Of a stretch of DNA of 64,000 nt, positions 37,552 to 47,900 are shown one piece after another. Below the pieces are notes generated by a model that saw only the letters and a program-made list of their open reading frames with translations, was not told the origin of the DNA and ran no database searches. A program made the translations under genes and the position numbers. Position 1 is the stretch's first letter; the number at the start of each line of letters is the position of its first letter. This DNA is from Lachancea mirantina (taxonomy: Eukaryota; Ascomycota; Saccharomycetes; Saccharomycetales; Saccharomycetaceae): positions 1,542,753 through 1,606,752 of the forward strand of contig LT598468.1 in assembly GCA_900074745.1 (NCBI GenBank). The letters are read 5' to 3'.

Positions 37552-38436
37552 ATGTCTGTACGTAAGCAGTTTAACAGTTTTATGAAACGACACCGGGCAA
37601 TGGTACCGAACGGCTTGTCAAGGGTTTAGAAGCAAATACTAACAGTCACTTTTTAGGACCAAAACCCATTCGACGTTTTAGGTAACGATGTTGAGGACGC
37701 CAATGTTGTGGCTCCACTTCCTCCAAAGGAACTTGTGAAGAAGAACACTTCTTCCAAGAAGGCTGATGTTCCTCCTCCATCTGCCGACCCTTCCAGGGCC
37801 AACAAGAACAGACCAAAGCCATCTGGCAACGAGGGTGCTTTCAGAGACAAATCCAACGGCAGAAGAGTTAACAAAGGTAAGGACGCTCCAGAGTCTACCG
37901 CTGCCAAAACCTCTCACGCTGCCAGAAGAGCCACCGACCGTCAAAACAGAAGTGGCAAGGTTGACACCGAAAAGAGAGTCAGACAAGGCTGGGGTGACGA
38001 CCGTGCCGAATTGGCTGCCGAAGCCGAAGGTGAAGCTGACGCCCAAGCCGAACTCAAAGACGACCAATCCGCCGAGAAGACTTCAGTTTCCAACAAAAAG
38101 TCTTTGCAAGATTATTTGAACGAGCAAGCTAACAATGAATTGAACAAAGCCCCAATTACCAAGAAGAACGTTGAGAACTTGGAAGCCGAGCTTTTGGTCA
38201 AGAGGGAAGAAGTTTACGCTGAACCAACCAAGGTCAAAGCGGTCAAGAACAAGCAGCAAAAGTCTAAGCAATACTTGGACTTCGACGCGACTTTCGCCGA
38301 CTCCAAGCCTAAGCCAAGATCTTTCGAAAACAAGGCCCCAAGACGTGGTGGTAAGCCAAAGAACACCAGAGGTGCTCCAAAGGCTGCGGACAAGAAGCCA
38401 GTTGTTAACGCCGAAAACTTCCCATCTTTGGCTTAA
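37552..38436 (+). CDS. STM1: Stm1, ribosome-associated preservation factor (two exons)
   Basis: Stm1 (SERBP1-like) occupies the mRNA channel of idle 80S ribosomes and preserves them during starvation. Exon 1 is only ATG-TCT (37552-37557). Exon 2 (37657-38436) continues as DQNPFDVLGNDVEDANVV, close to the MSNPFDLLGNDVEDADVV start of S. cerevisiae Stm1. The 261-residue product (273 in S. cerevisiae) has the conserved KADVPPPSADPS, RPKPSGNEGAFRDK and GWGDDRAEL stretches, then SLQDYLNEQANN, YLDFDATFADS and the NFPSLA end. Codon use is strongly biased to preferred yeast codons, indicating very high expression. Without the intron the frame would start at an internal valine. It matches YLR150W. Confidence 0.96.
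37558..37656 (+). other. STM1 spliceosomal intron (99 nt)
   Basis: Begins GTACGT at 37558, has a perfect TACTAAC branch point at 37637-37643 and ends TTTTTAG at 37656. Splicing is in phase 0 after two codons. S. cerevisiae STM1 has no intron as far as I know, so this is a difference from the model species. Confidence 0.92.
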
Positions 38437-38578
38437 AAAGGATTTCCTTCAAGGTTTTAGAGCTGGTTTTTTGGTTAGCCCTTAAGCCTTGATGCTTCCA
38501 CATATATAGGTCATACCTGACAACTCTATCTCTAAGTCGAAATCGAAAATTGAATCGTTACAAACAACTGTTCACTAC

Positions 38579-39541
38579 CTAAAATGCGTAGCCTCTCTGC
38601 AAAAGTGCGTCATGGTAATATCGTGGTAGCACATCTTTATATTTGAAACCTTTCCCACCGTTACTCATGCCTACTTCCCACTGGGAGCGTTCAGTGTCTT
38701 TCATCTGGTCGCCAAGTTCGTATAGTGCGTAGATCAAATCATTATGGCCGTAATTTAGCGAGTGTTCTCCCACAGCGATACATGCCAATGAGTGAAGTAT
38801 TTTGGCCGTTAACCCCCACACAATTTTACAAGGTGTTCCAAGGTGTTCATCATCGCACGAACTTTGATCGGAGATGTCATTGAGCCATTTGCTGTCGTTC
38901 ATATTATCTTGAGGATAAAAGTAGTGGCGCACTTCCCATGGTAATCCTCCCCAACGCCGATTTGCAATTGTGAAGTTCAGATATTCTGGGGAGTAATCTT
39001 TCCATTTGTCCCCATGTGCGATGAGATCAATGATTGGAATCGAGAAAATTGAAGAAGTCTCTCCTGGATTTAACTTGCCAAAAGATCGAAGTCCATCCAG
39101 GGGCTTTAAATATTTATCTCTTTCATTGCATTGACTGCTATAAAGAAAGCAAACCATCGGATTAACGCTCAAAAACGTTCTGGACAGAAAAAAGGGCATC
39201 CTTGTAGAAATCTTATCTATCTTCATTCCATACTTGCCCAACAACTGTTTATCGTCTCTAGGTAATCCTATTTCTTCCTCCGATTCTCGGCGAGCCATTT
39301 CCTCCAACATTTCCGTCTCACTGTCGGCTTTGCCCCCCGGTAAAGAAACATGTCCCGAGAAACTCTTGAGACCTCGAGATCGCTTCGTCAGTAGTACCCT
39401 GAGCTCTCCTCTTGACCCGATGAACAGCAGAACAAGAACAGCAGCACGTCTTTTGATGGGCCACAAAGAAGTTTCCAATCTTCCGGAAGTTTGCCTAAAG
39501 CGACGGAGATTAGTTAGCAGCTTCTCTGAATTCAACATCAT
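38579..39541 (-). CDS. PCD1: Pcd1, peroxisomal-type Nudix (CoA/8-oxo-dGTP) pyrophosphatase
   Basis: Pcd1 is a Nudix hydrolase that cleaves coenzyme A derivatives and oxidised nucleotides; the S. cerevisiae protein is linked to peroxisomes. The 320-residue protein (340 in S. cerevisiae) has the CoA-Nudix lead-in LLTKRSRGLKSFSGHVSLP at residues 50-68, followed at 69-93 by a full Nudix box with Gly-Gly, the REsEEE core and the final glycine. A tandem ATG-ATG opens the gene (39539-39541 and 39536-39538); I use the outer one. The C-terminus GYAF is not a standard PTS1. It matches YLR151C in order and strand. Confidence 0.93.
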   Translation of the reverse strand: MMLNSEKLLTNLRRFRQTSGRLETSLWPIKRRAAVLVLLFIGSRGELRVLLTKRSRGLKSFSGHVSLPGGKADSETEMLEEMARRESEEEIGLPRDDKQLLGKYGMKIDKISTRMPFFLSRTFLSVNPMVCFLYSSQCNERDKYLKPLDGLRSFGKLNPGETSSIFSIPIIDLIAHGDKWKDYSPEYLNFTIANRRWGGLPWEVRHYFYPQDNMNDSKWLNDISDQSSCDDEHLGTPCKIVWGLTAKILHSLACIAVGEHSLNYGHNDLIYALYELGDQMKDTERSQWEVGMSNGGKGFKYKDVLPRYYHDALLQRGYAF

Positions 39542-39641
39542 GCTCCAAACATATTAGCATCAAAGTGTTTGCGTGTCCGATGTAGAAGACGTGTCCTGTC
39601 CAAAATGCAAATTATATGTTTCATTAGCTAAATGTTTGGCT

Positions 39642-41399
39642 TTAAAGTTTAAGAGTAACTTTCAGAGTGTAGGTCACTACGAAGGAAAGTGTGATAAAGA
39701 GGACCAGGTACTGTGACATGAAAAGAACAGAAAGACAGTCCATCTGTAAATGATCTCCTTCTAGCGGTGTGTAGAATGCAGTAAAATAGACCTGTGCAGT
39801 GGCGCTCGGCATCGCCCAAGTCAGGACTGTTATGAACACAGCAACTTCGTTCTCAAGCCAGTTGACTTGCCGAAGTTTATTAGCCCAAGCGACGCCTATT
39901 ATTGGTAAAATCATTAGTCGAAAAACTGTCATAACAACCACTGTTTTCCAGAATCCTTTTGGAAGACTCGTCACTTTTAATCTTGCCAAGGTACCACCAA
40001 GCAGAAGCAAACCGAGAGGAACGCAAGCGTTCCCCACGTAGCCTGTGAAGTCCATCAAAAAGTTAAGCACGGGTTGTCCATCTGGTGCCTGATGCATGTG
40101 TACGTCGGTATGAACAAATAGCGCCTTAACCCACGGAATCATTGAACAAATAATGCCTAACAGAGCGCCCAACGAAGCTGGGCGACAGAAGTTGACTAGA
40201 ATGTACATGAGCCATCCTAATTTATATTTCTGAATAAACGAGTCGAGCTTAGAAATGTTATTACCAGGTTGTGCCGCCAGCTGACTTCTCGTCTGCCTCA
40301 AGGACATATTTCCTCCAGACTGAGTGAGGTTTTCGCACAAATCACAATTGTCGTCCAGCGAGCGGGACCCGACGGCTCCTATTTCTTGAGTAAGCGACAA
40401 AGGTTTGGAAAGGTCCACTTCTCCTGACTTCATTCTGCTTGCAACACTGTACTCGTTGACAATATCCTCTGTTGTTTGAGGAATGCTTCCTCTTCTTTCT
40501 CTTGACCATGTAGACGACCGACAACGAGTCATTTGCCCCTTTGTAACATTGTGTAATATTGCTGGAGCCGTCTTGTGAGAAGGGGCCCACGAGATGGAGC
40601 TCTCTGATGACAAAGTCGAAACGGCAGAAGTGTCGGTTCGTTCAGGTTCGAGGTCTGGGAAATAACGATTGGCTGTGTGAGCCAGAGGTAGCCGATGTGG
40701 GTAGTCGCGACACTTCATCCCCCCAGTCTCGTTGTCAGAGAGACTATTCTCGCGTATCGGAAAGCTTTGCTCTCTAAGCGAAGAAGGAGCATCAGGTTCC
40801 TTTTTCGAAGAAAGACGCCTAAGACTATGCGAACTTAAACTGTCACTTACTCCCTGACTTCCATGCTCTTCATCGCTTGTTTGCTCTCTGAAATCAAGAC
40901 CCACTAGTCTGAACATCCCAAAGTTCATCATCAGAAAGCTTTGAGAAGCCAAAAAAATACAGCAGTAAGCAACTCCCCTGTTAACTTGATCGGTGGAAAA
41001 AATGGAGCCAGTATTCATGGACTGGACATATGCTATCGGAAGATCTGAGATATTTGGGAATATTCCTGCGAAGAGTAGGCCCCAAGTCCACCTTTGAGGT
41101 GCCCTTGTTGCCCACTTCGTGCATAGCGCAACAACGCCTCCTGTACAGAACATTAACAGAGCTGTCAAAACTATGACACCAACTTCTTTGATGTCCTTGT
41201 CTGAGATGTTACCGACGATTTTGTTAAACGTAAGACAAGGTAGAATAGCATTAACTACCATGTTCGAAACACCTCTACTTGTTTCTACAGTAACAATATT
41301 GTATCGCGCAAGCAGATAGCCAACTGCAATGATGACATAGATCTTCAGTACCGGTTTGACGGCCACATAAATTGCCGCTCCCAAATTGATACTCGTCAT
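39642..41399 (-). CDS. PIN-like auxin efflux carrier family protein (YLR152C type)
   Basis: A membrane transporter of the auxin-efflux-carrier (PIN-like/BART) superfamily, with unknown substrate in yeasts. The frame starts at TTG (41402); the ATG is at 41399, giving 585 residues (576 in S. cerevisiae YLR152C). Five hydrophobic segments lie at the N-terminus (to about residue 175; for example LLARYNIVTVETSRGVSNMV and NAILPCLTFNKIV), then a hydrophilic loop of about 220 residues, then five more, including a conserved FTGYVGNACVPLGLLLLGGTL segment near residue 460 and WAMPSATAQVYFT near 540. This 5-loop-5 layout is typical. Position and strand match YLR152C. Confidence 0.9.
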   Translation of the reverse strand: MTSINLGAAIYVAVKPVLKIYVIIAVGYLLARYNIVTVETSRGVSNMVVNAILPCLTFNKIVGNISDKDIKEVGVIVLTALLMFCTGGVVALCTKWATRAPQRWTWGLLFAGIFPNISDLPIAYVQSMNTGSIFSTDQVNRGVAYCCIFLASQSFLMMNFGMFRLVGLDFREQTSDEEHGSQGVSDSLSSHSLRRLSSKKEPDAPSSLREQSFPIRENSLSDNETGGMKCRDYPHRLPLAHTANRYFPDLEPERTDTSAVSTLSSESSISWAPSHKTAPAILHNVTKGQMTRCRSSTWSRERRGSIPQTTEDIVNEYSVASRMKSGEVDLSKPLSLTQEIGAVGSRSLDDNCDLCENLTQSGGNMSLRQTRSQLAAQPGNNISKLDSFIQKYKLGWLMYILVNFCRPASLGALLGIICSMIPWVKALFVHTDVHMHQAPDGQPVLNFLMDFTGYVGNACVPLGLLLLGGTLARLKVTSLPKGFWKTVVVMTVFRLMILPIIGVAWANKLRQVNWLENEVAVFITVLTWAMPSATAQVYFTAFYTPLEGDHLQMDCLSVLFMSQYLVLFITLSFVVTYTLKVTLKL

Positions 41400-42099
41400 C
41401 AAAAAGATATCAATTCATGAGGCGCTCCGTAGACCAAAGAAAAACGATGATATCAAGTGCTGATAAACAATTCAATCAAAGGCGTCTTGTTTTATCTTCT
41501 ATCGATTTCAATAATTGCCAGAACTCACAGTTCATCGAGTGCGATTGCAACTTTCATTCCTACGGACTTTTCTCCTATCGTTAAAGATTAGTATGAATCA
41601 CATTTTTCGTGGGGAAACAATGCAAGCAATGCGGTTACGCTTGAAATAATATTACATAAAACAAGAGGACGTAGGACGTAGGACGTATTGATATCCCTTT
41701 TTACTTCCCCAGGCAATTCAGCCAAGACTTTCCTGGAAGATAAAGGAAAGTTATGCATTTATATTCGCTTTATTTGAATGCTTACCGGTTTGTACCCCGA
41801 TAGTCTTTAGCGGCATAACAGCTCCACTCTGTAATTTCAAGGTTCATAAACGAAGTCGCTCTATTTTTTTCAATTGAAAGAATAATACCTACTACTGTAT
41901 ATGCCCTTTGTTTTGTAACTTATTGAAAGGCGCATAGCTCTTTATCAGCTCTTGCCGAAAACTTCGAATGTCCGCAAGGATCTAGAGAAAGACAAATTTG
42001 ACTTCTATACCTTGTTAGATAGCCTTGAAAATGCTTACTAGCAACTCTATTCTAAGCCTTCATGGCGCTAAGGCAGAGAAAGAGTTTTCATTTGATTTC
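41400..42099. other. Intergenic between the PIN-like carrier and ACS2
   Basis: A 700-base gap between two minus-strand genes, holding the promoter of the carrier and the 3' region of ACS2. There is a short tandem repeat, AGGACGT three times in a row, at about 41666-41686. I see no open frame or RNA structure of note. Confidence 0.5.
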
Positions 42100-44154
42100 T
42101 TATTTTTTCTTTTGAGCGAAGAACTGATTCTCGACAGCAGAAATGATAGAAGGGACGCAGTCAGGGTTTGCAAGAGTTGACAAGTCGCCAAGCTCTTCCG
42201 CCTCGTTAGATGCCACTTTTCTCAAGACTCTTCTCATAATCTTGCCCGACCTTGTCTTTGGAAGATCGTTCACTACTACAACAGTCTTTGGAGCGGCAAA
42301 TGGACCGATTTCGCCTCTCACCTGAAGCACAAGCTCACGACGTAAGTTATCAGGTGTGATATGGGCAGTGTCCCCTTCATTCACAGCTTCCTGCACATAG
42401 CCGTCCTTCAAAGAAACAAAGGCAATGACAGCCTGACCTGTAAGTTCATCGGAGATCCCAACTACTGCAGCCTCGGATACACCCTCGTGTTCTGCTAGAG
42501 CGGTCTCGATTTCGGAAGTAGACAATCTGTGGCCAGAAACATTTACAACGTCGTCAACTCTACCACGAATCCAATAGTACCCGTCGTGGTCTCTACCTGC
42601 ACCGTCACCCGTGAAGTAATATCCAGGGTATGGTTTCAAGTAAGTTTCGATGTAACGAGAGTGGTTGTTCCAAACGGATCTCGCCATTGAAGGCCAAGGG
42701 CTCTTGACTGCAAGGACCCCCTCAACATCGTTGCCTTTTAGTTCTTCTCCGGAAACAGGGTCAATGATGCAAGCATTGATACCAAAAAAGGGAACGGTGG
42801 CTGAACCTGGCTTGGCAGGTACGGCCCCAGCCAAAGGAGCAATCAAATGTGATCCGGACTCAGTTTGCCACATAGTGTCACAAATAGCACAGCTATTCTT
42901 GCCCACTTTTTCGAAATACCATTCCCATAGATCTGGCGCAATAGGTTCACCGACTGACCCCAAAACTCTCAAAGACGAAGTATCATATTTGGCAATTTCA
43001 GCTTCACCGACACGCTTAATTAGACGTAGAGCAGTTGGGGCGACATAGAAATGAGTAGCCTTGTGGCGTTCGATGATTCTCCAGTATCTCCCGTAATCAG
43101 GGTAGGCGGGAGTAGACTCAAAAATGATTGTTGCAGTACCCAAAGTCAATGGACCATACAAAGCATAGGTATGACCGGTAATCCAGCCGACATCTCCTGC
43201 TGTGAATAGAACATCTTCAGGATGTATGTCAAAGACGTACTTCGTTGTTAAAGCGGCTCCTAAGAGATAGCCACCGGTGGAATGTACAACACCTTTAGGC
43301 GATCCCGTGGATCCTGAAGTGTAAAGCAGAAACAACGGGTCCTCCGCGTTCACAGGAGTGCATGGAAGGTAACCTCTGTGCTTGGCAGTTTCTTCATGCC
43401 ACCAGTAGTCTCTGCCTGGCTTCATTGGAATGCCTTCGGATCCGGTTCTTTGGAAAACGAGGATGTTCGAAACCAAGCCAACACCTGCCAAACCTTCATC
43501 GACGATTTTTTTGGTGTGAACGGTTTTACCGCCTCTACGGCCCTCGTCGCATGTAATCACAACTTTGCATCCGGCATCCACGACACGATCTTTCAAAGAC
43601 CCGGAAGAGAAGCCAGCGAAAACAACAGAGTGTATGGCACCAATACGAGCAACTGCCAACATTGCAACTACAGCTTCCGGAATCATAGGCAAGTACACGG
43701 CCACAGTGTCACCCTTTTTCACGCCCCAGCTTTGTAGAACGCCGGCGACTTCCGAAACTTGGCGCAAGAGCTCACCAAACGTTAGCACTCTGTTGTCCTT
43801 TTCGTCGTCGGCCTCGTAAATGATAGCTGGCTTGGAAGGATTGGCGAACGCATGTCTGTCGACACAGTTGTATGCGGCGTTCAATTCACCGTTCAAGAAC
43901 CAAGCAGCATCACCATTTTCAAGCGATCCAGAGCAGACCTTCGTGAATGGCTTATCCCAGTGAAGGTGCTCGCGAGCCATGGGTCCAAAAAACTCTTCGG
44001 GCTCCGAAATCGATTTCGCGTACATCTCTTGGTAGTGCGCTAAATCGGTCACGTGACCGCTGCGAGGCTGCGAGTTGTAGAAGTGAGCGGGAGGATGGCG
44101 AGCCTCAACGTTGTGGGCCTCGTGAACCACTTTATGAGCTTTAGCAGAGGACAT
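42100..44154 (-). CDS. ACS2: Acs2, acetyl-CoA synthetase
   Basis: Acs2 makes acetyl-CoA from acetate, CoA and ATP via acetyl-AMP, and is the main nucleocytosolic source for histone acetylation and lipid synthesis. The 684-residue protein (683 in S. cerevisiae) is highly conserved: [14 protein letters not shown] at the N-terminus, the AMP-binding loop [15 protein letters not shown] near residue 290, [23 protein letters not shown] near 435, [20 protein letters not shown], and the lysine of [12 protein letters not shown] (near 640), the acetylation-regulated catalytic lysine. Codon use is strongly biased, so expression is high. The C-terminus KKK matches. Synteny gives YLR153C; similarity favours Acs2 over Acs1, which has an N-terminal extension. 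Confidence 0.98.
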   Translation of the reverse strand: MSSAKAHKVVHEAHNVEARHPPAHFYNSQPRSGHVTDLAHYQEMYAKSISEPEEFFGPMAREHLHWDKPFTKVCSGSLENGDAAWFLNGELNAAYNCVDRHAFANPSKPAIIYEADDEKDNRVLTFGELLRQVSEVAGVLQSWGVKKGDTVAVYLPMIPEAVVAMLAVARIGAIHSVVFAGFSSGSLKDRVVDAGCKVVITCDEGRRGGKTVHTKKIVDEGLAGVGLVSNILVFQRTGSEGIPMKPGRDYWWHEETAKHRGYLPCTPVNAEDPLFLLYTSGSTGSPKGVVHSTGGYLLGAALTTKYVFDIHPEDVLFTAGDVGWITGHTYALYGPLTLGTATIIFESTPAYPDYGRYWRIIERHKATHFYVAPTALRLIKRVGEAEIAKYDTSSLRVLGSVGEPIAPDLWEWYFEKVGKNSCAICDTMWQTESGSHLIAPLAGAVPAKPGSATVPFFGINACIIDPVSGEELKGNDVEGVLAVKSPWPSMARSVWNNHSRYIETYLKPYPGYYFTGDGAGRDHDGYYWIRGRVDDVVNVSGHRLSTSEIETALAEHEGVSEAAVVGISDELTGQAVIAFVSLKDGYVQEAVNEGDTAHITPDNLRRELVLQVRGEIGPFAAPKTVVVVNDLPKTRSGKIMRRVLRKVASNEAEELGDLSTLANPDCVPSIISAVENQFFAQKKK

Positions 44155-44928
44155 TGTTTCTATATCTAAGTTTCGGGCGAAAGGAGCTCAATTGTCTGTT
44201 CCGCAGTGCTCAAGCCGGTTTTTGAACACGATTAATGAATTCCTAAACCTTTAACGACGGCAAATTGTATAACCACTGAATTGGTGCGATTGGATTGTGT
44301 CACTGCAATTCTTGTCGGACAATTCTTCCAGAAATCTTCCGTTGTTATAGCTAAAGATTTGTGGTTTGCAAGTGGAACACATACATCGGCTTGAAGGGAT
44401 TCATCTTTCGCGCATGCCTTTAGTTCTTGTACGAAAAAATTTTGTTGGATTTGGCCGGATGTGGACAACGGCTAGGCAACTGAATCACGTGATCTGAACA
44501 CTCACCACCGATAGACATCCAGTTTGACAACAGCTGCGCTCCGAATTCAAGGGAGTCCGCGAACCGCCATTTTCGGTGACGGCTTTATATCGGCTTTATT
44601 TCACATATACTAGATAGTTCGATCAAGAATTCTTTCAAGGCTGGAAATCTTGTGCGACAAGGGCGAATCAAGTCTGTCGCCGATGAAACCATCGGCGATT
44701 ATGCAAGGTCACGTCTTCCGACGTCTTGAGAGTCAAACGAGATGCGGCTCGTGTATAGTGATTGTACTATATGCTACCGCTTGGTTCCTTGGTGTTCGTG
44801 CAGCCACTAGCGGTTTTCGCTTAGCACGAAAGGAAAGCTTACCTCATTTTATCCGATATCATCATTTAATAGGTTAATATACACAGCTATTGTATGACGC
44901 CAGGATTGTTCAGCTAGGCTTAGATGGT
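44155..44928. other. Intergenic between ACS2 start and SEC7 end
   Basis: 774 bases that should hold the ACS2 promoter. A Cbf1-type ATCACGTGAT lies at about 44485-44494. Two frames of 75-78 codons (44232-44468 minus, 44650-44877 plus) start at TTG and show no recognisable protein. In S. cerevisiae RNH203 and then the rDNA follow ACS2; I find no RNH203 sequence here. Confidence 0.5.
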
Positions 44929-47900
44929 TCACAAGTAAAGGTCGCCGACACGGGAGAGGAAAGCCTTAATACCCATGCGTAACTCGACTGTCATTGGTTT
45001 GTCCAAAATACGCATCACGAGTTCGTACATGACCGGGCATTGCCCTTTGAAGTCATTATCATCGAATTCGTAGTAGCCCTGTAAAATCTCAACCACAACC
45101 GGACGCCACGAGGTTATGTTCCTTTCCATGGTTCTGTCGTCGAGAGCCACGTAGCGCTCGACAATACGAACACATATAGCTTTCAAGCGTACTAAGAGAG
45201 CTTCCGCATCGTCCACGTGGTCCTTCCCAGCATTTAGATATAGTTTGAACATAACGTTGATGAGGACCGCACTGGCGCTTGTTTCTTGCTTCAGTAGGTT
45301 AGGGATTTTGTCTACGACGCGGGCATCCACTAAACGGGATCTCAGACCAAAGTCCTCATTGAAGTCCTTAGCAAACTCAAACGACTTTTCAAGCAAGTTG
45401 ATCAGTAGCACTGCATTTGCGTGAGGTACTGCATTGCAAAAGTCCTCGCTTTCGAAAAGCTCACTTAGGGACTCAATCATCAGCAATTGCAGGACGCATT
45501 TGACAACGATTGCGTTCTTTACCGAAATGCGCTTTCGCAGATCCTCGCTGCTTTTGGTGTTGACCAACCTTTTGCTGGGCCTCTCTCCAACGGCAGAACC
45601 ACTACCGACGTCTTCGCCACTGTCTTCTTTATGTGCTCTTTCGACTTCCTCTTCAACGGTGGGAGCCTTTTCGTCCTTCTGCTCCACGTTAGACGACCTA
45701 CGACCTTGATGCATGGGGTCATGCTCGAACAGTTCAGTGGCCGTAGTGAGCTCAAATAACTTTGCAAAAGCCTCGGTGACTTCATCCCAGTGATTCTTCT
45801 CGAACTTAGACATGTTTTGAATAATAAGGTGCTGTAAGCAGGAACGGCCAATACGCGCTATGGTGTCATTTTCTTGGCATATGCAGGAAACCAGCAGGCC
45901 CAAAAACCCGTCTAACATTTTGTTCAGGCTCTCAAAGTAATGAGTGAACAGAGCTACCATATTTCGCAAGGCCTGAATAAGAGTGGTAGACAACCATACG
46001 GAGAGATCGTCATGACTGTTAAATTGATTGACTTCCCAATGTTTCGACAAAACTCCGAATATAGGAAATAAAAGGGACGTGCATATTCTTGTCCAGAATG
46101 CGTCGTTAAAATGGCCACCATATTCCACTAAAGCATCAAACATGTAGTTCAAAGCCCGCGATCGCACCTCTAAGTCCTCTGCAGTCATGATAGAGTCGTT
46201 GAAGCTTGAAAGTAGTGGGAACCATATGTCATCGAACAAACTCTTTCCGTGAAGCATTGATTTATCCGAAGAGGCGAAGCACAACGTTGCGACTTCATTT
46301 GTAATCCTTTTCAACACTTCCAAGGCATGTAAAGATAGTTTCTGAAATTTGCGATTCTTGGTGATGGTCTTGAAAACCGCAACAAGTTCAAGAAAAGCCG
46401 AGTCTTGAATAAAAACGCTTGCAAATTGACTTTTCACAATTTCGTTTGCAGCTAACTGATAGCTTTTCACGCAGATTGTCTCAGATGAAGAGCTCGAGCA
46501 GTATTGAAGAGATTTCAAAATAGGTTTCCAGCCCGACTTGATTTTCCCTGCTTTAGTGAGAACAAAGATTCTGAAACATTCAATACACATTTCCTGTACT
46601 TCGGTGTTCGATGTGTTGGCAATGACAAATTGGAAAGGCATGAGAAAATCGTGTTGAAATTCAAAGCCAGATAGTTCTTCTATGTCTAGAAATCGCATAG
46701 AGAGCTGACGCAGGGAGTCAATTGCGAAAAACACCACTGCTAAATTAGGATTGGTGGCAATTTTGTTAAATGCTTGGCCCATCACAGCCCAGATTGGTGT
46801 CCATTCGACTCTTATACGATCCATGTTGTAGTAGCATACGTCAACCATTTTCTGAAGCGAGAACATCCTTGGGCTCGTGGTGTTTTGAGAAGACTCAATT
46901 TCCTCGAATGAGACGTCAGTTAATGCTCTGATAAAATCCACAATCGCGTTACCTGATAAGAGAGCGCTGCTTGTGAATACTCTATCAATAAGTACCACTA
47001 ATTGACTGGAGGAAATAAAGGTTGAGATTTCCGGAGACAGAATTTGATTATGATGTTTTTCCTGTGCCAGCTCGATTGGCGTTGCTCTTTTCGTCCATTT
47101 GTCCAAAAAACTGAGCGATCCGGAGCGAGCTGACCTAGTTGACTCGAAAGAACTGCGATGATTGGCGAGCCTTGCCTGCGAAACATCAGGCAATGTCTGG
47201 CCATCAACACCTTTCGAAATGAGTTGAAGTCTTTCCACTTGTGAAACAACAACCAGGACATCTTTCCAAGAGTTTTTTAAAAAGTTGCCTTCAGTCAAAG
47301 CAAGTTCCAGTAATACAATAATTGCGTCAACATTTTTTATTTTCAGTTCCTGAATATTTTGTAAGTTTGCAAATTGCACTAAAGCACCAACAAATGAAGT
47401 GCGCGCGTAATCAATGCCAAACGTGGACGAAATTTTCACGGATATTTTGATTCCTTCGAGGCATATATTGGTGGTTTCTCTATCATCATAGTCTTTAAAA
47501 GGCGGAGTTAAAGCAGCCAAAAACGACATCCAAAGGGTTTCAAAGATGGACTTCACATGCTCAATATGGGACGCCGCATAGAACACATTGTCCGCTTTAC
47601 TTCGTGTTCTCGTGAGGTTTTTGAACACCTGTTCGGTTTTTGAGGATATTTCTTTCGAAACTTGCATGTATGCTTCACGATTCAGATCCCTGCTACTGAA
47701 AAAATTGAAAGCGGACTGCTGTTGTTGTTGAGGATCGTTCAGGTCTCCTGATAACATGGCTTGATGTTGCTCAGACTGGAGCTTGATCTCATTGTTGGCA
47801 ATATCATTATACAGGTTCACCATATAGTCCTCGGAAAGATCCTTATCGTTGTCAATTCCAGCGTTATTCTCTATGAACTCTTGGAGTGTCATTTTGTGCT

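Noticed and set aside
44232-44468. 78-codon minus-strand frame upstream of ACS2
   Set aside because: It starts at TTG, has no internal Met, and does not resemble RNH203, the gene expected next to ACS2.
44650-44877. 75-codon plus-strand frame between ACS2 and SEC7
   Set aside because: Starts at TTG; no family resemblance; lies in the ACS2 promoter region.
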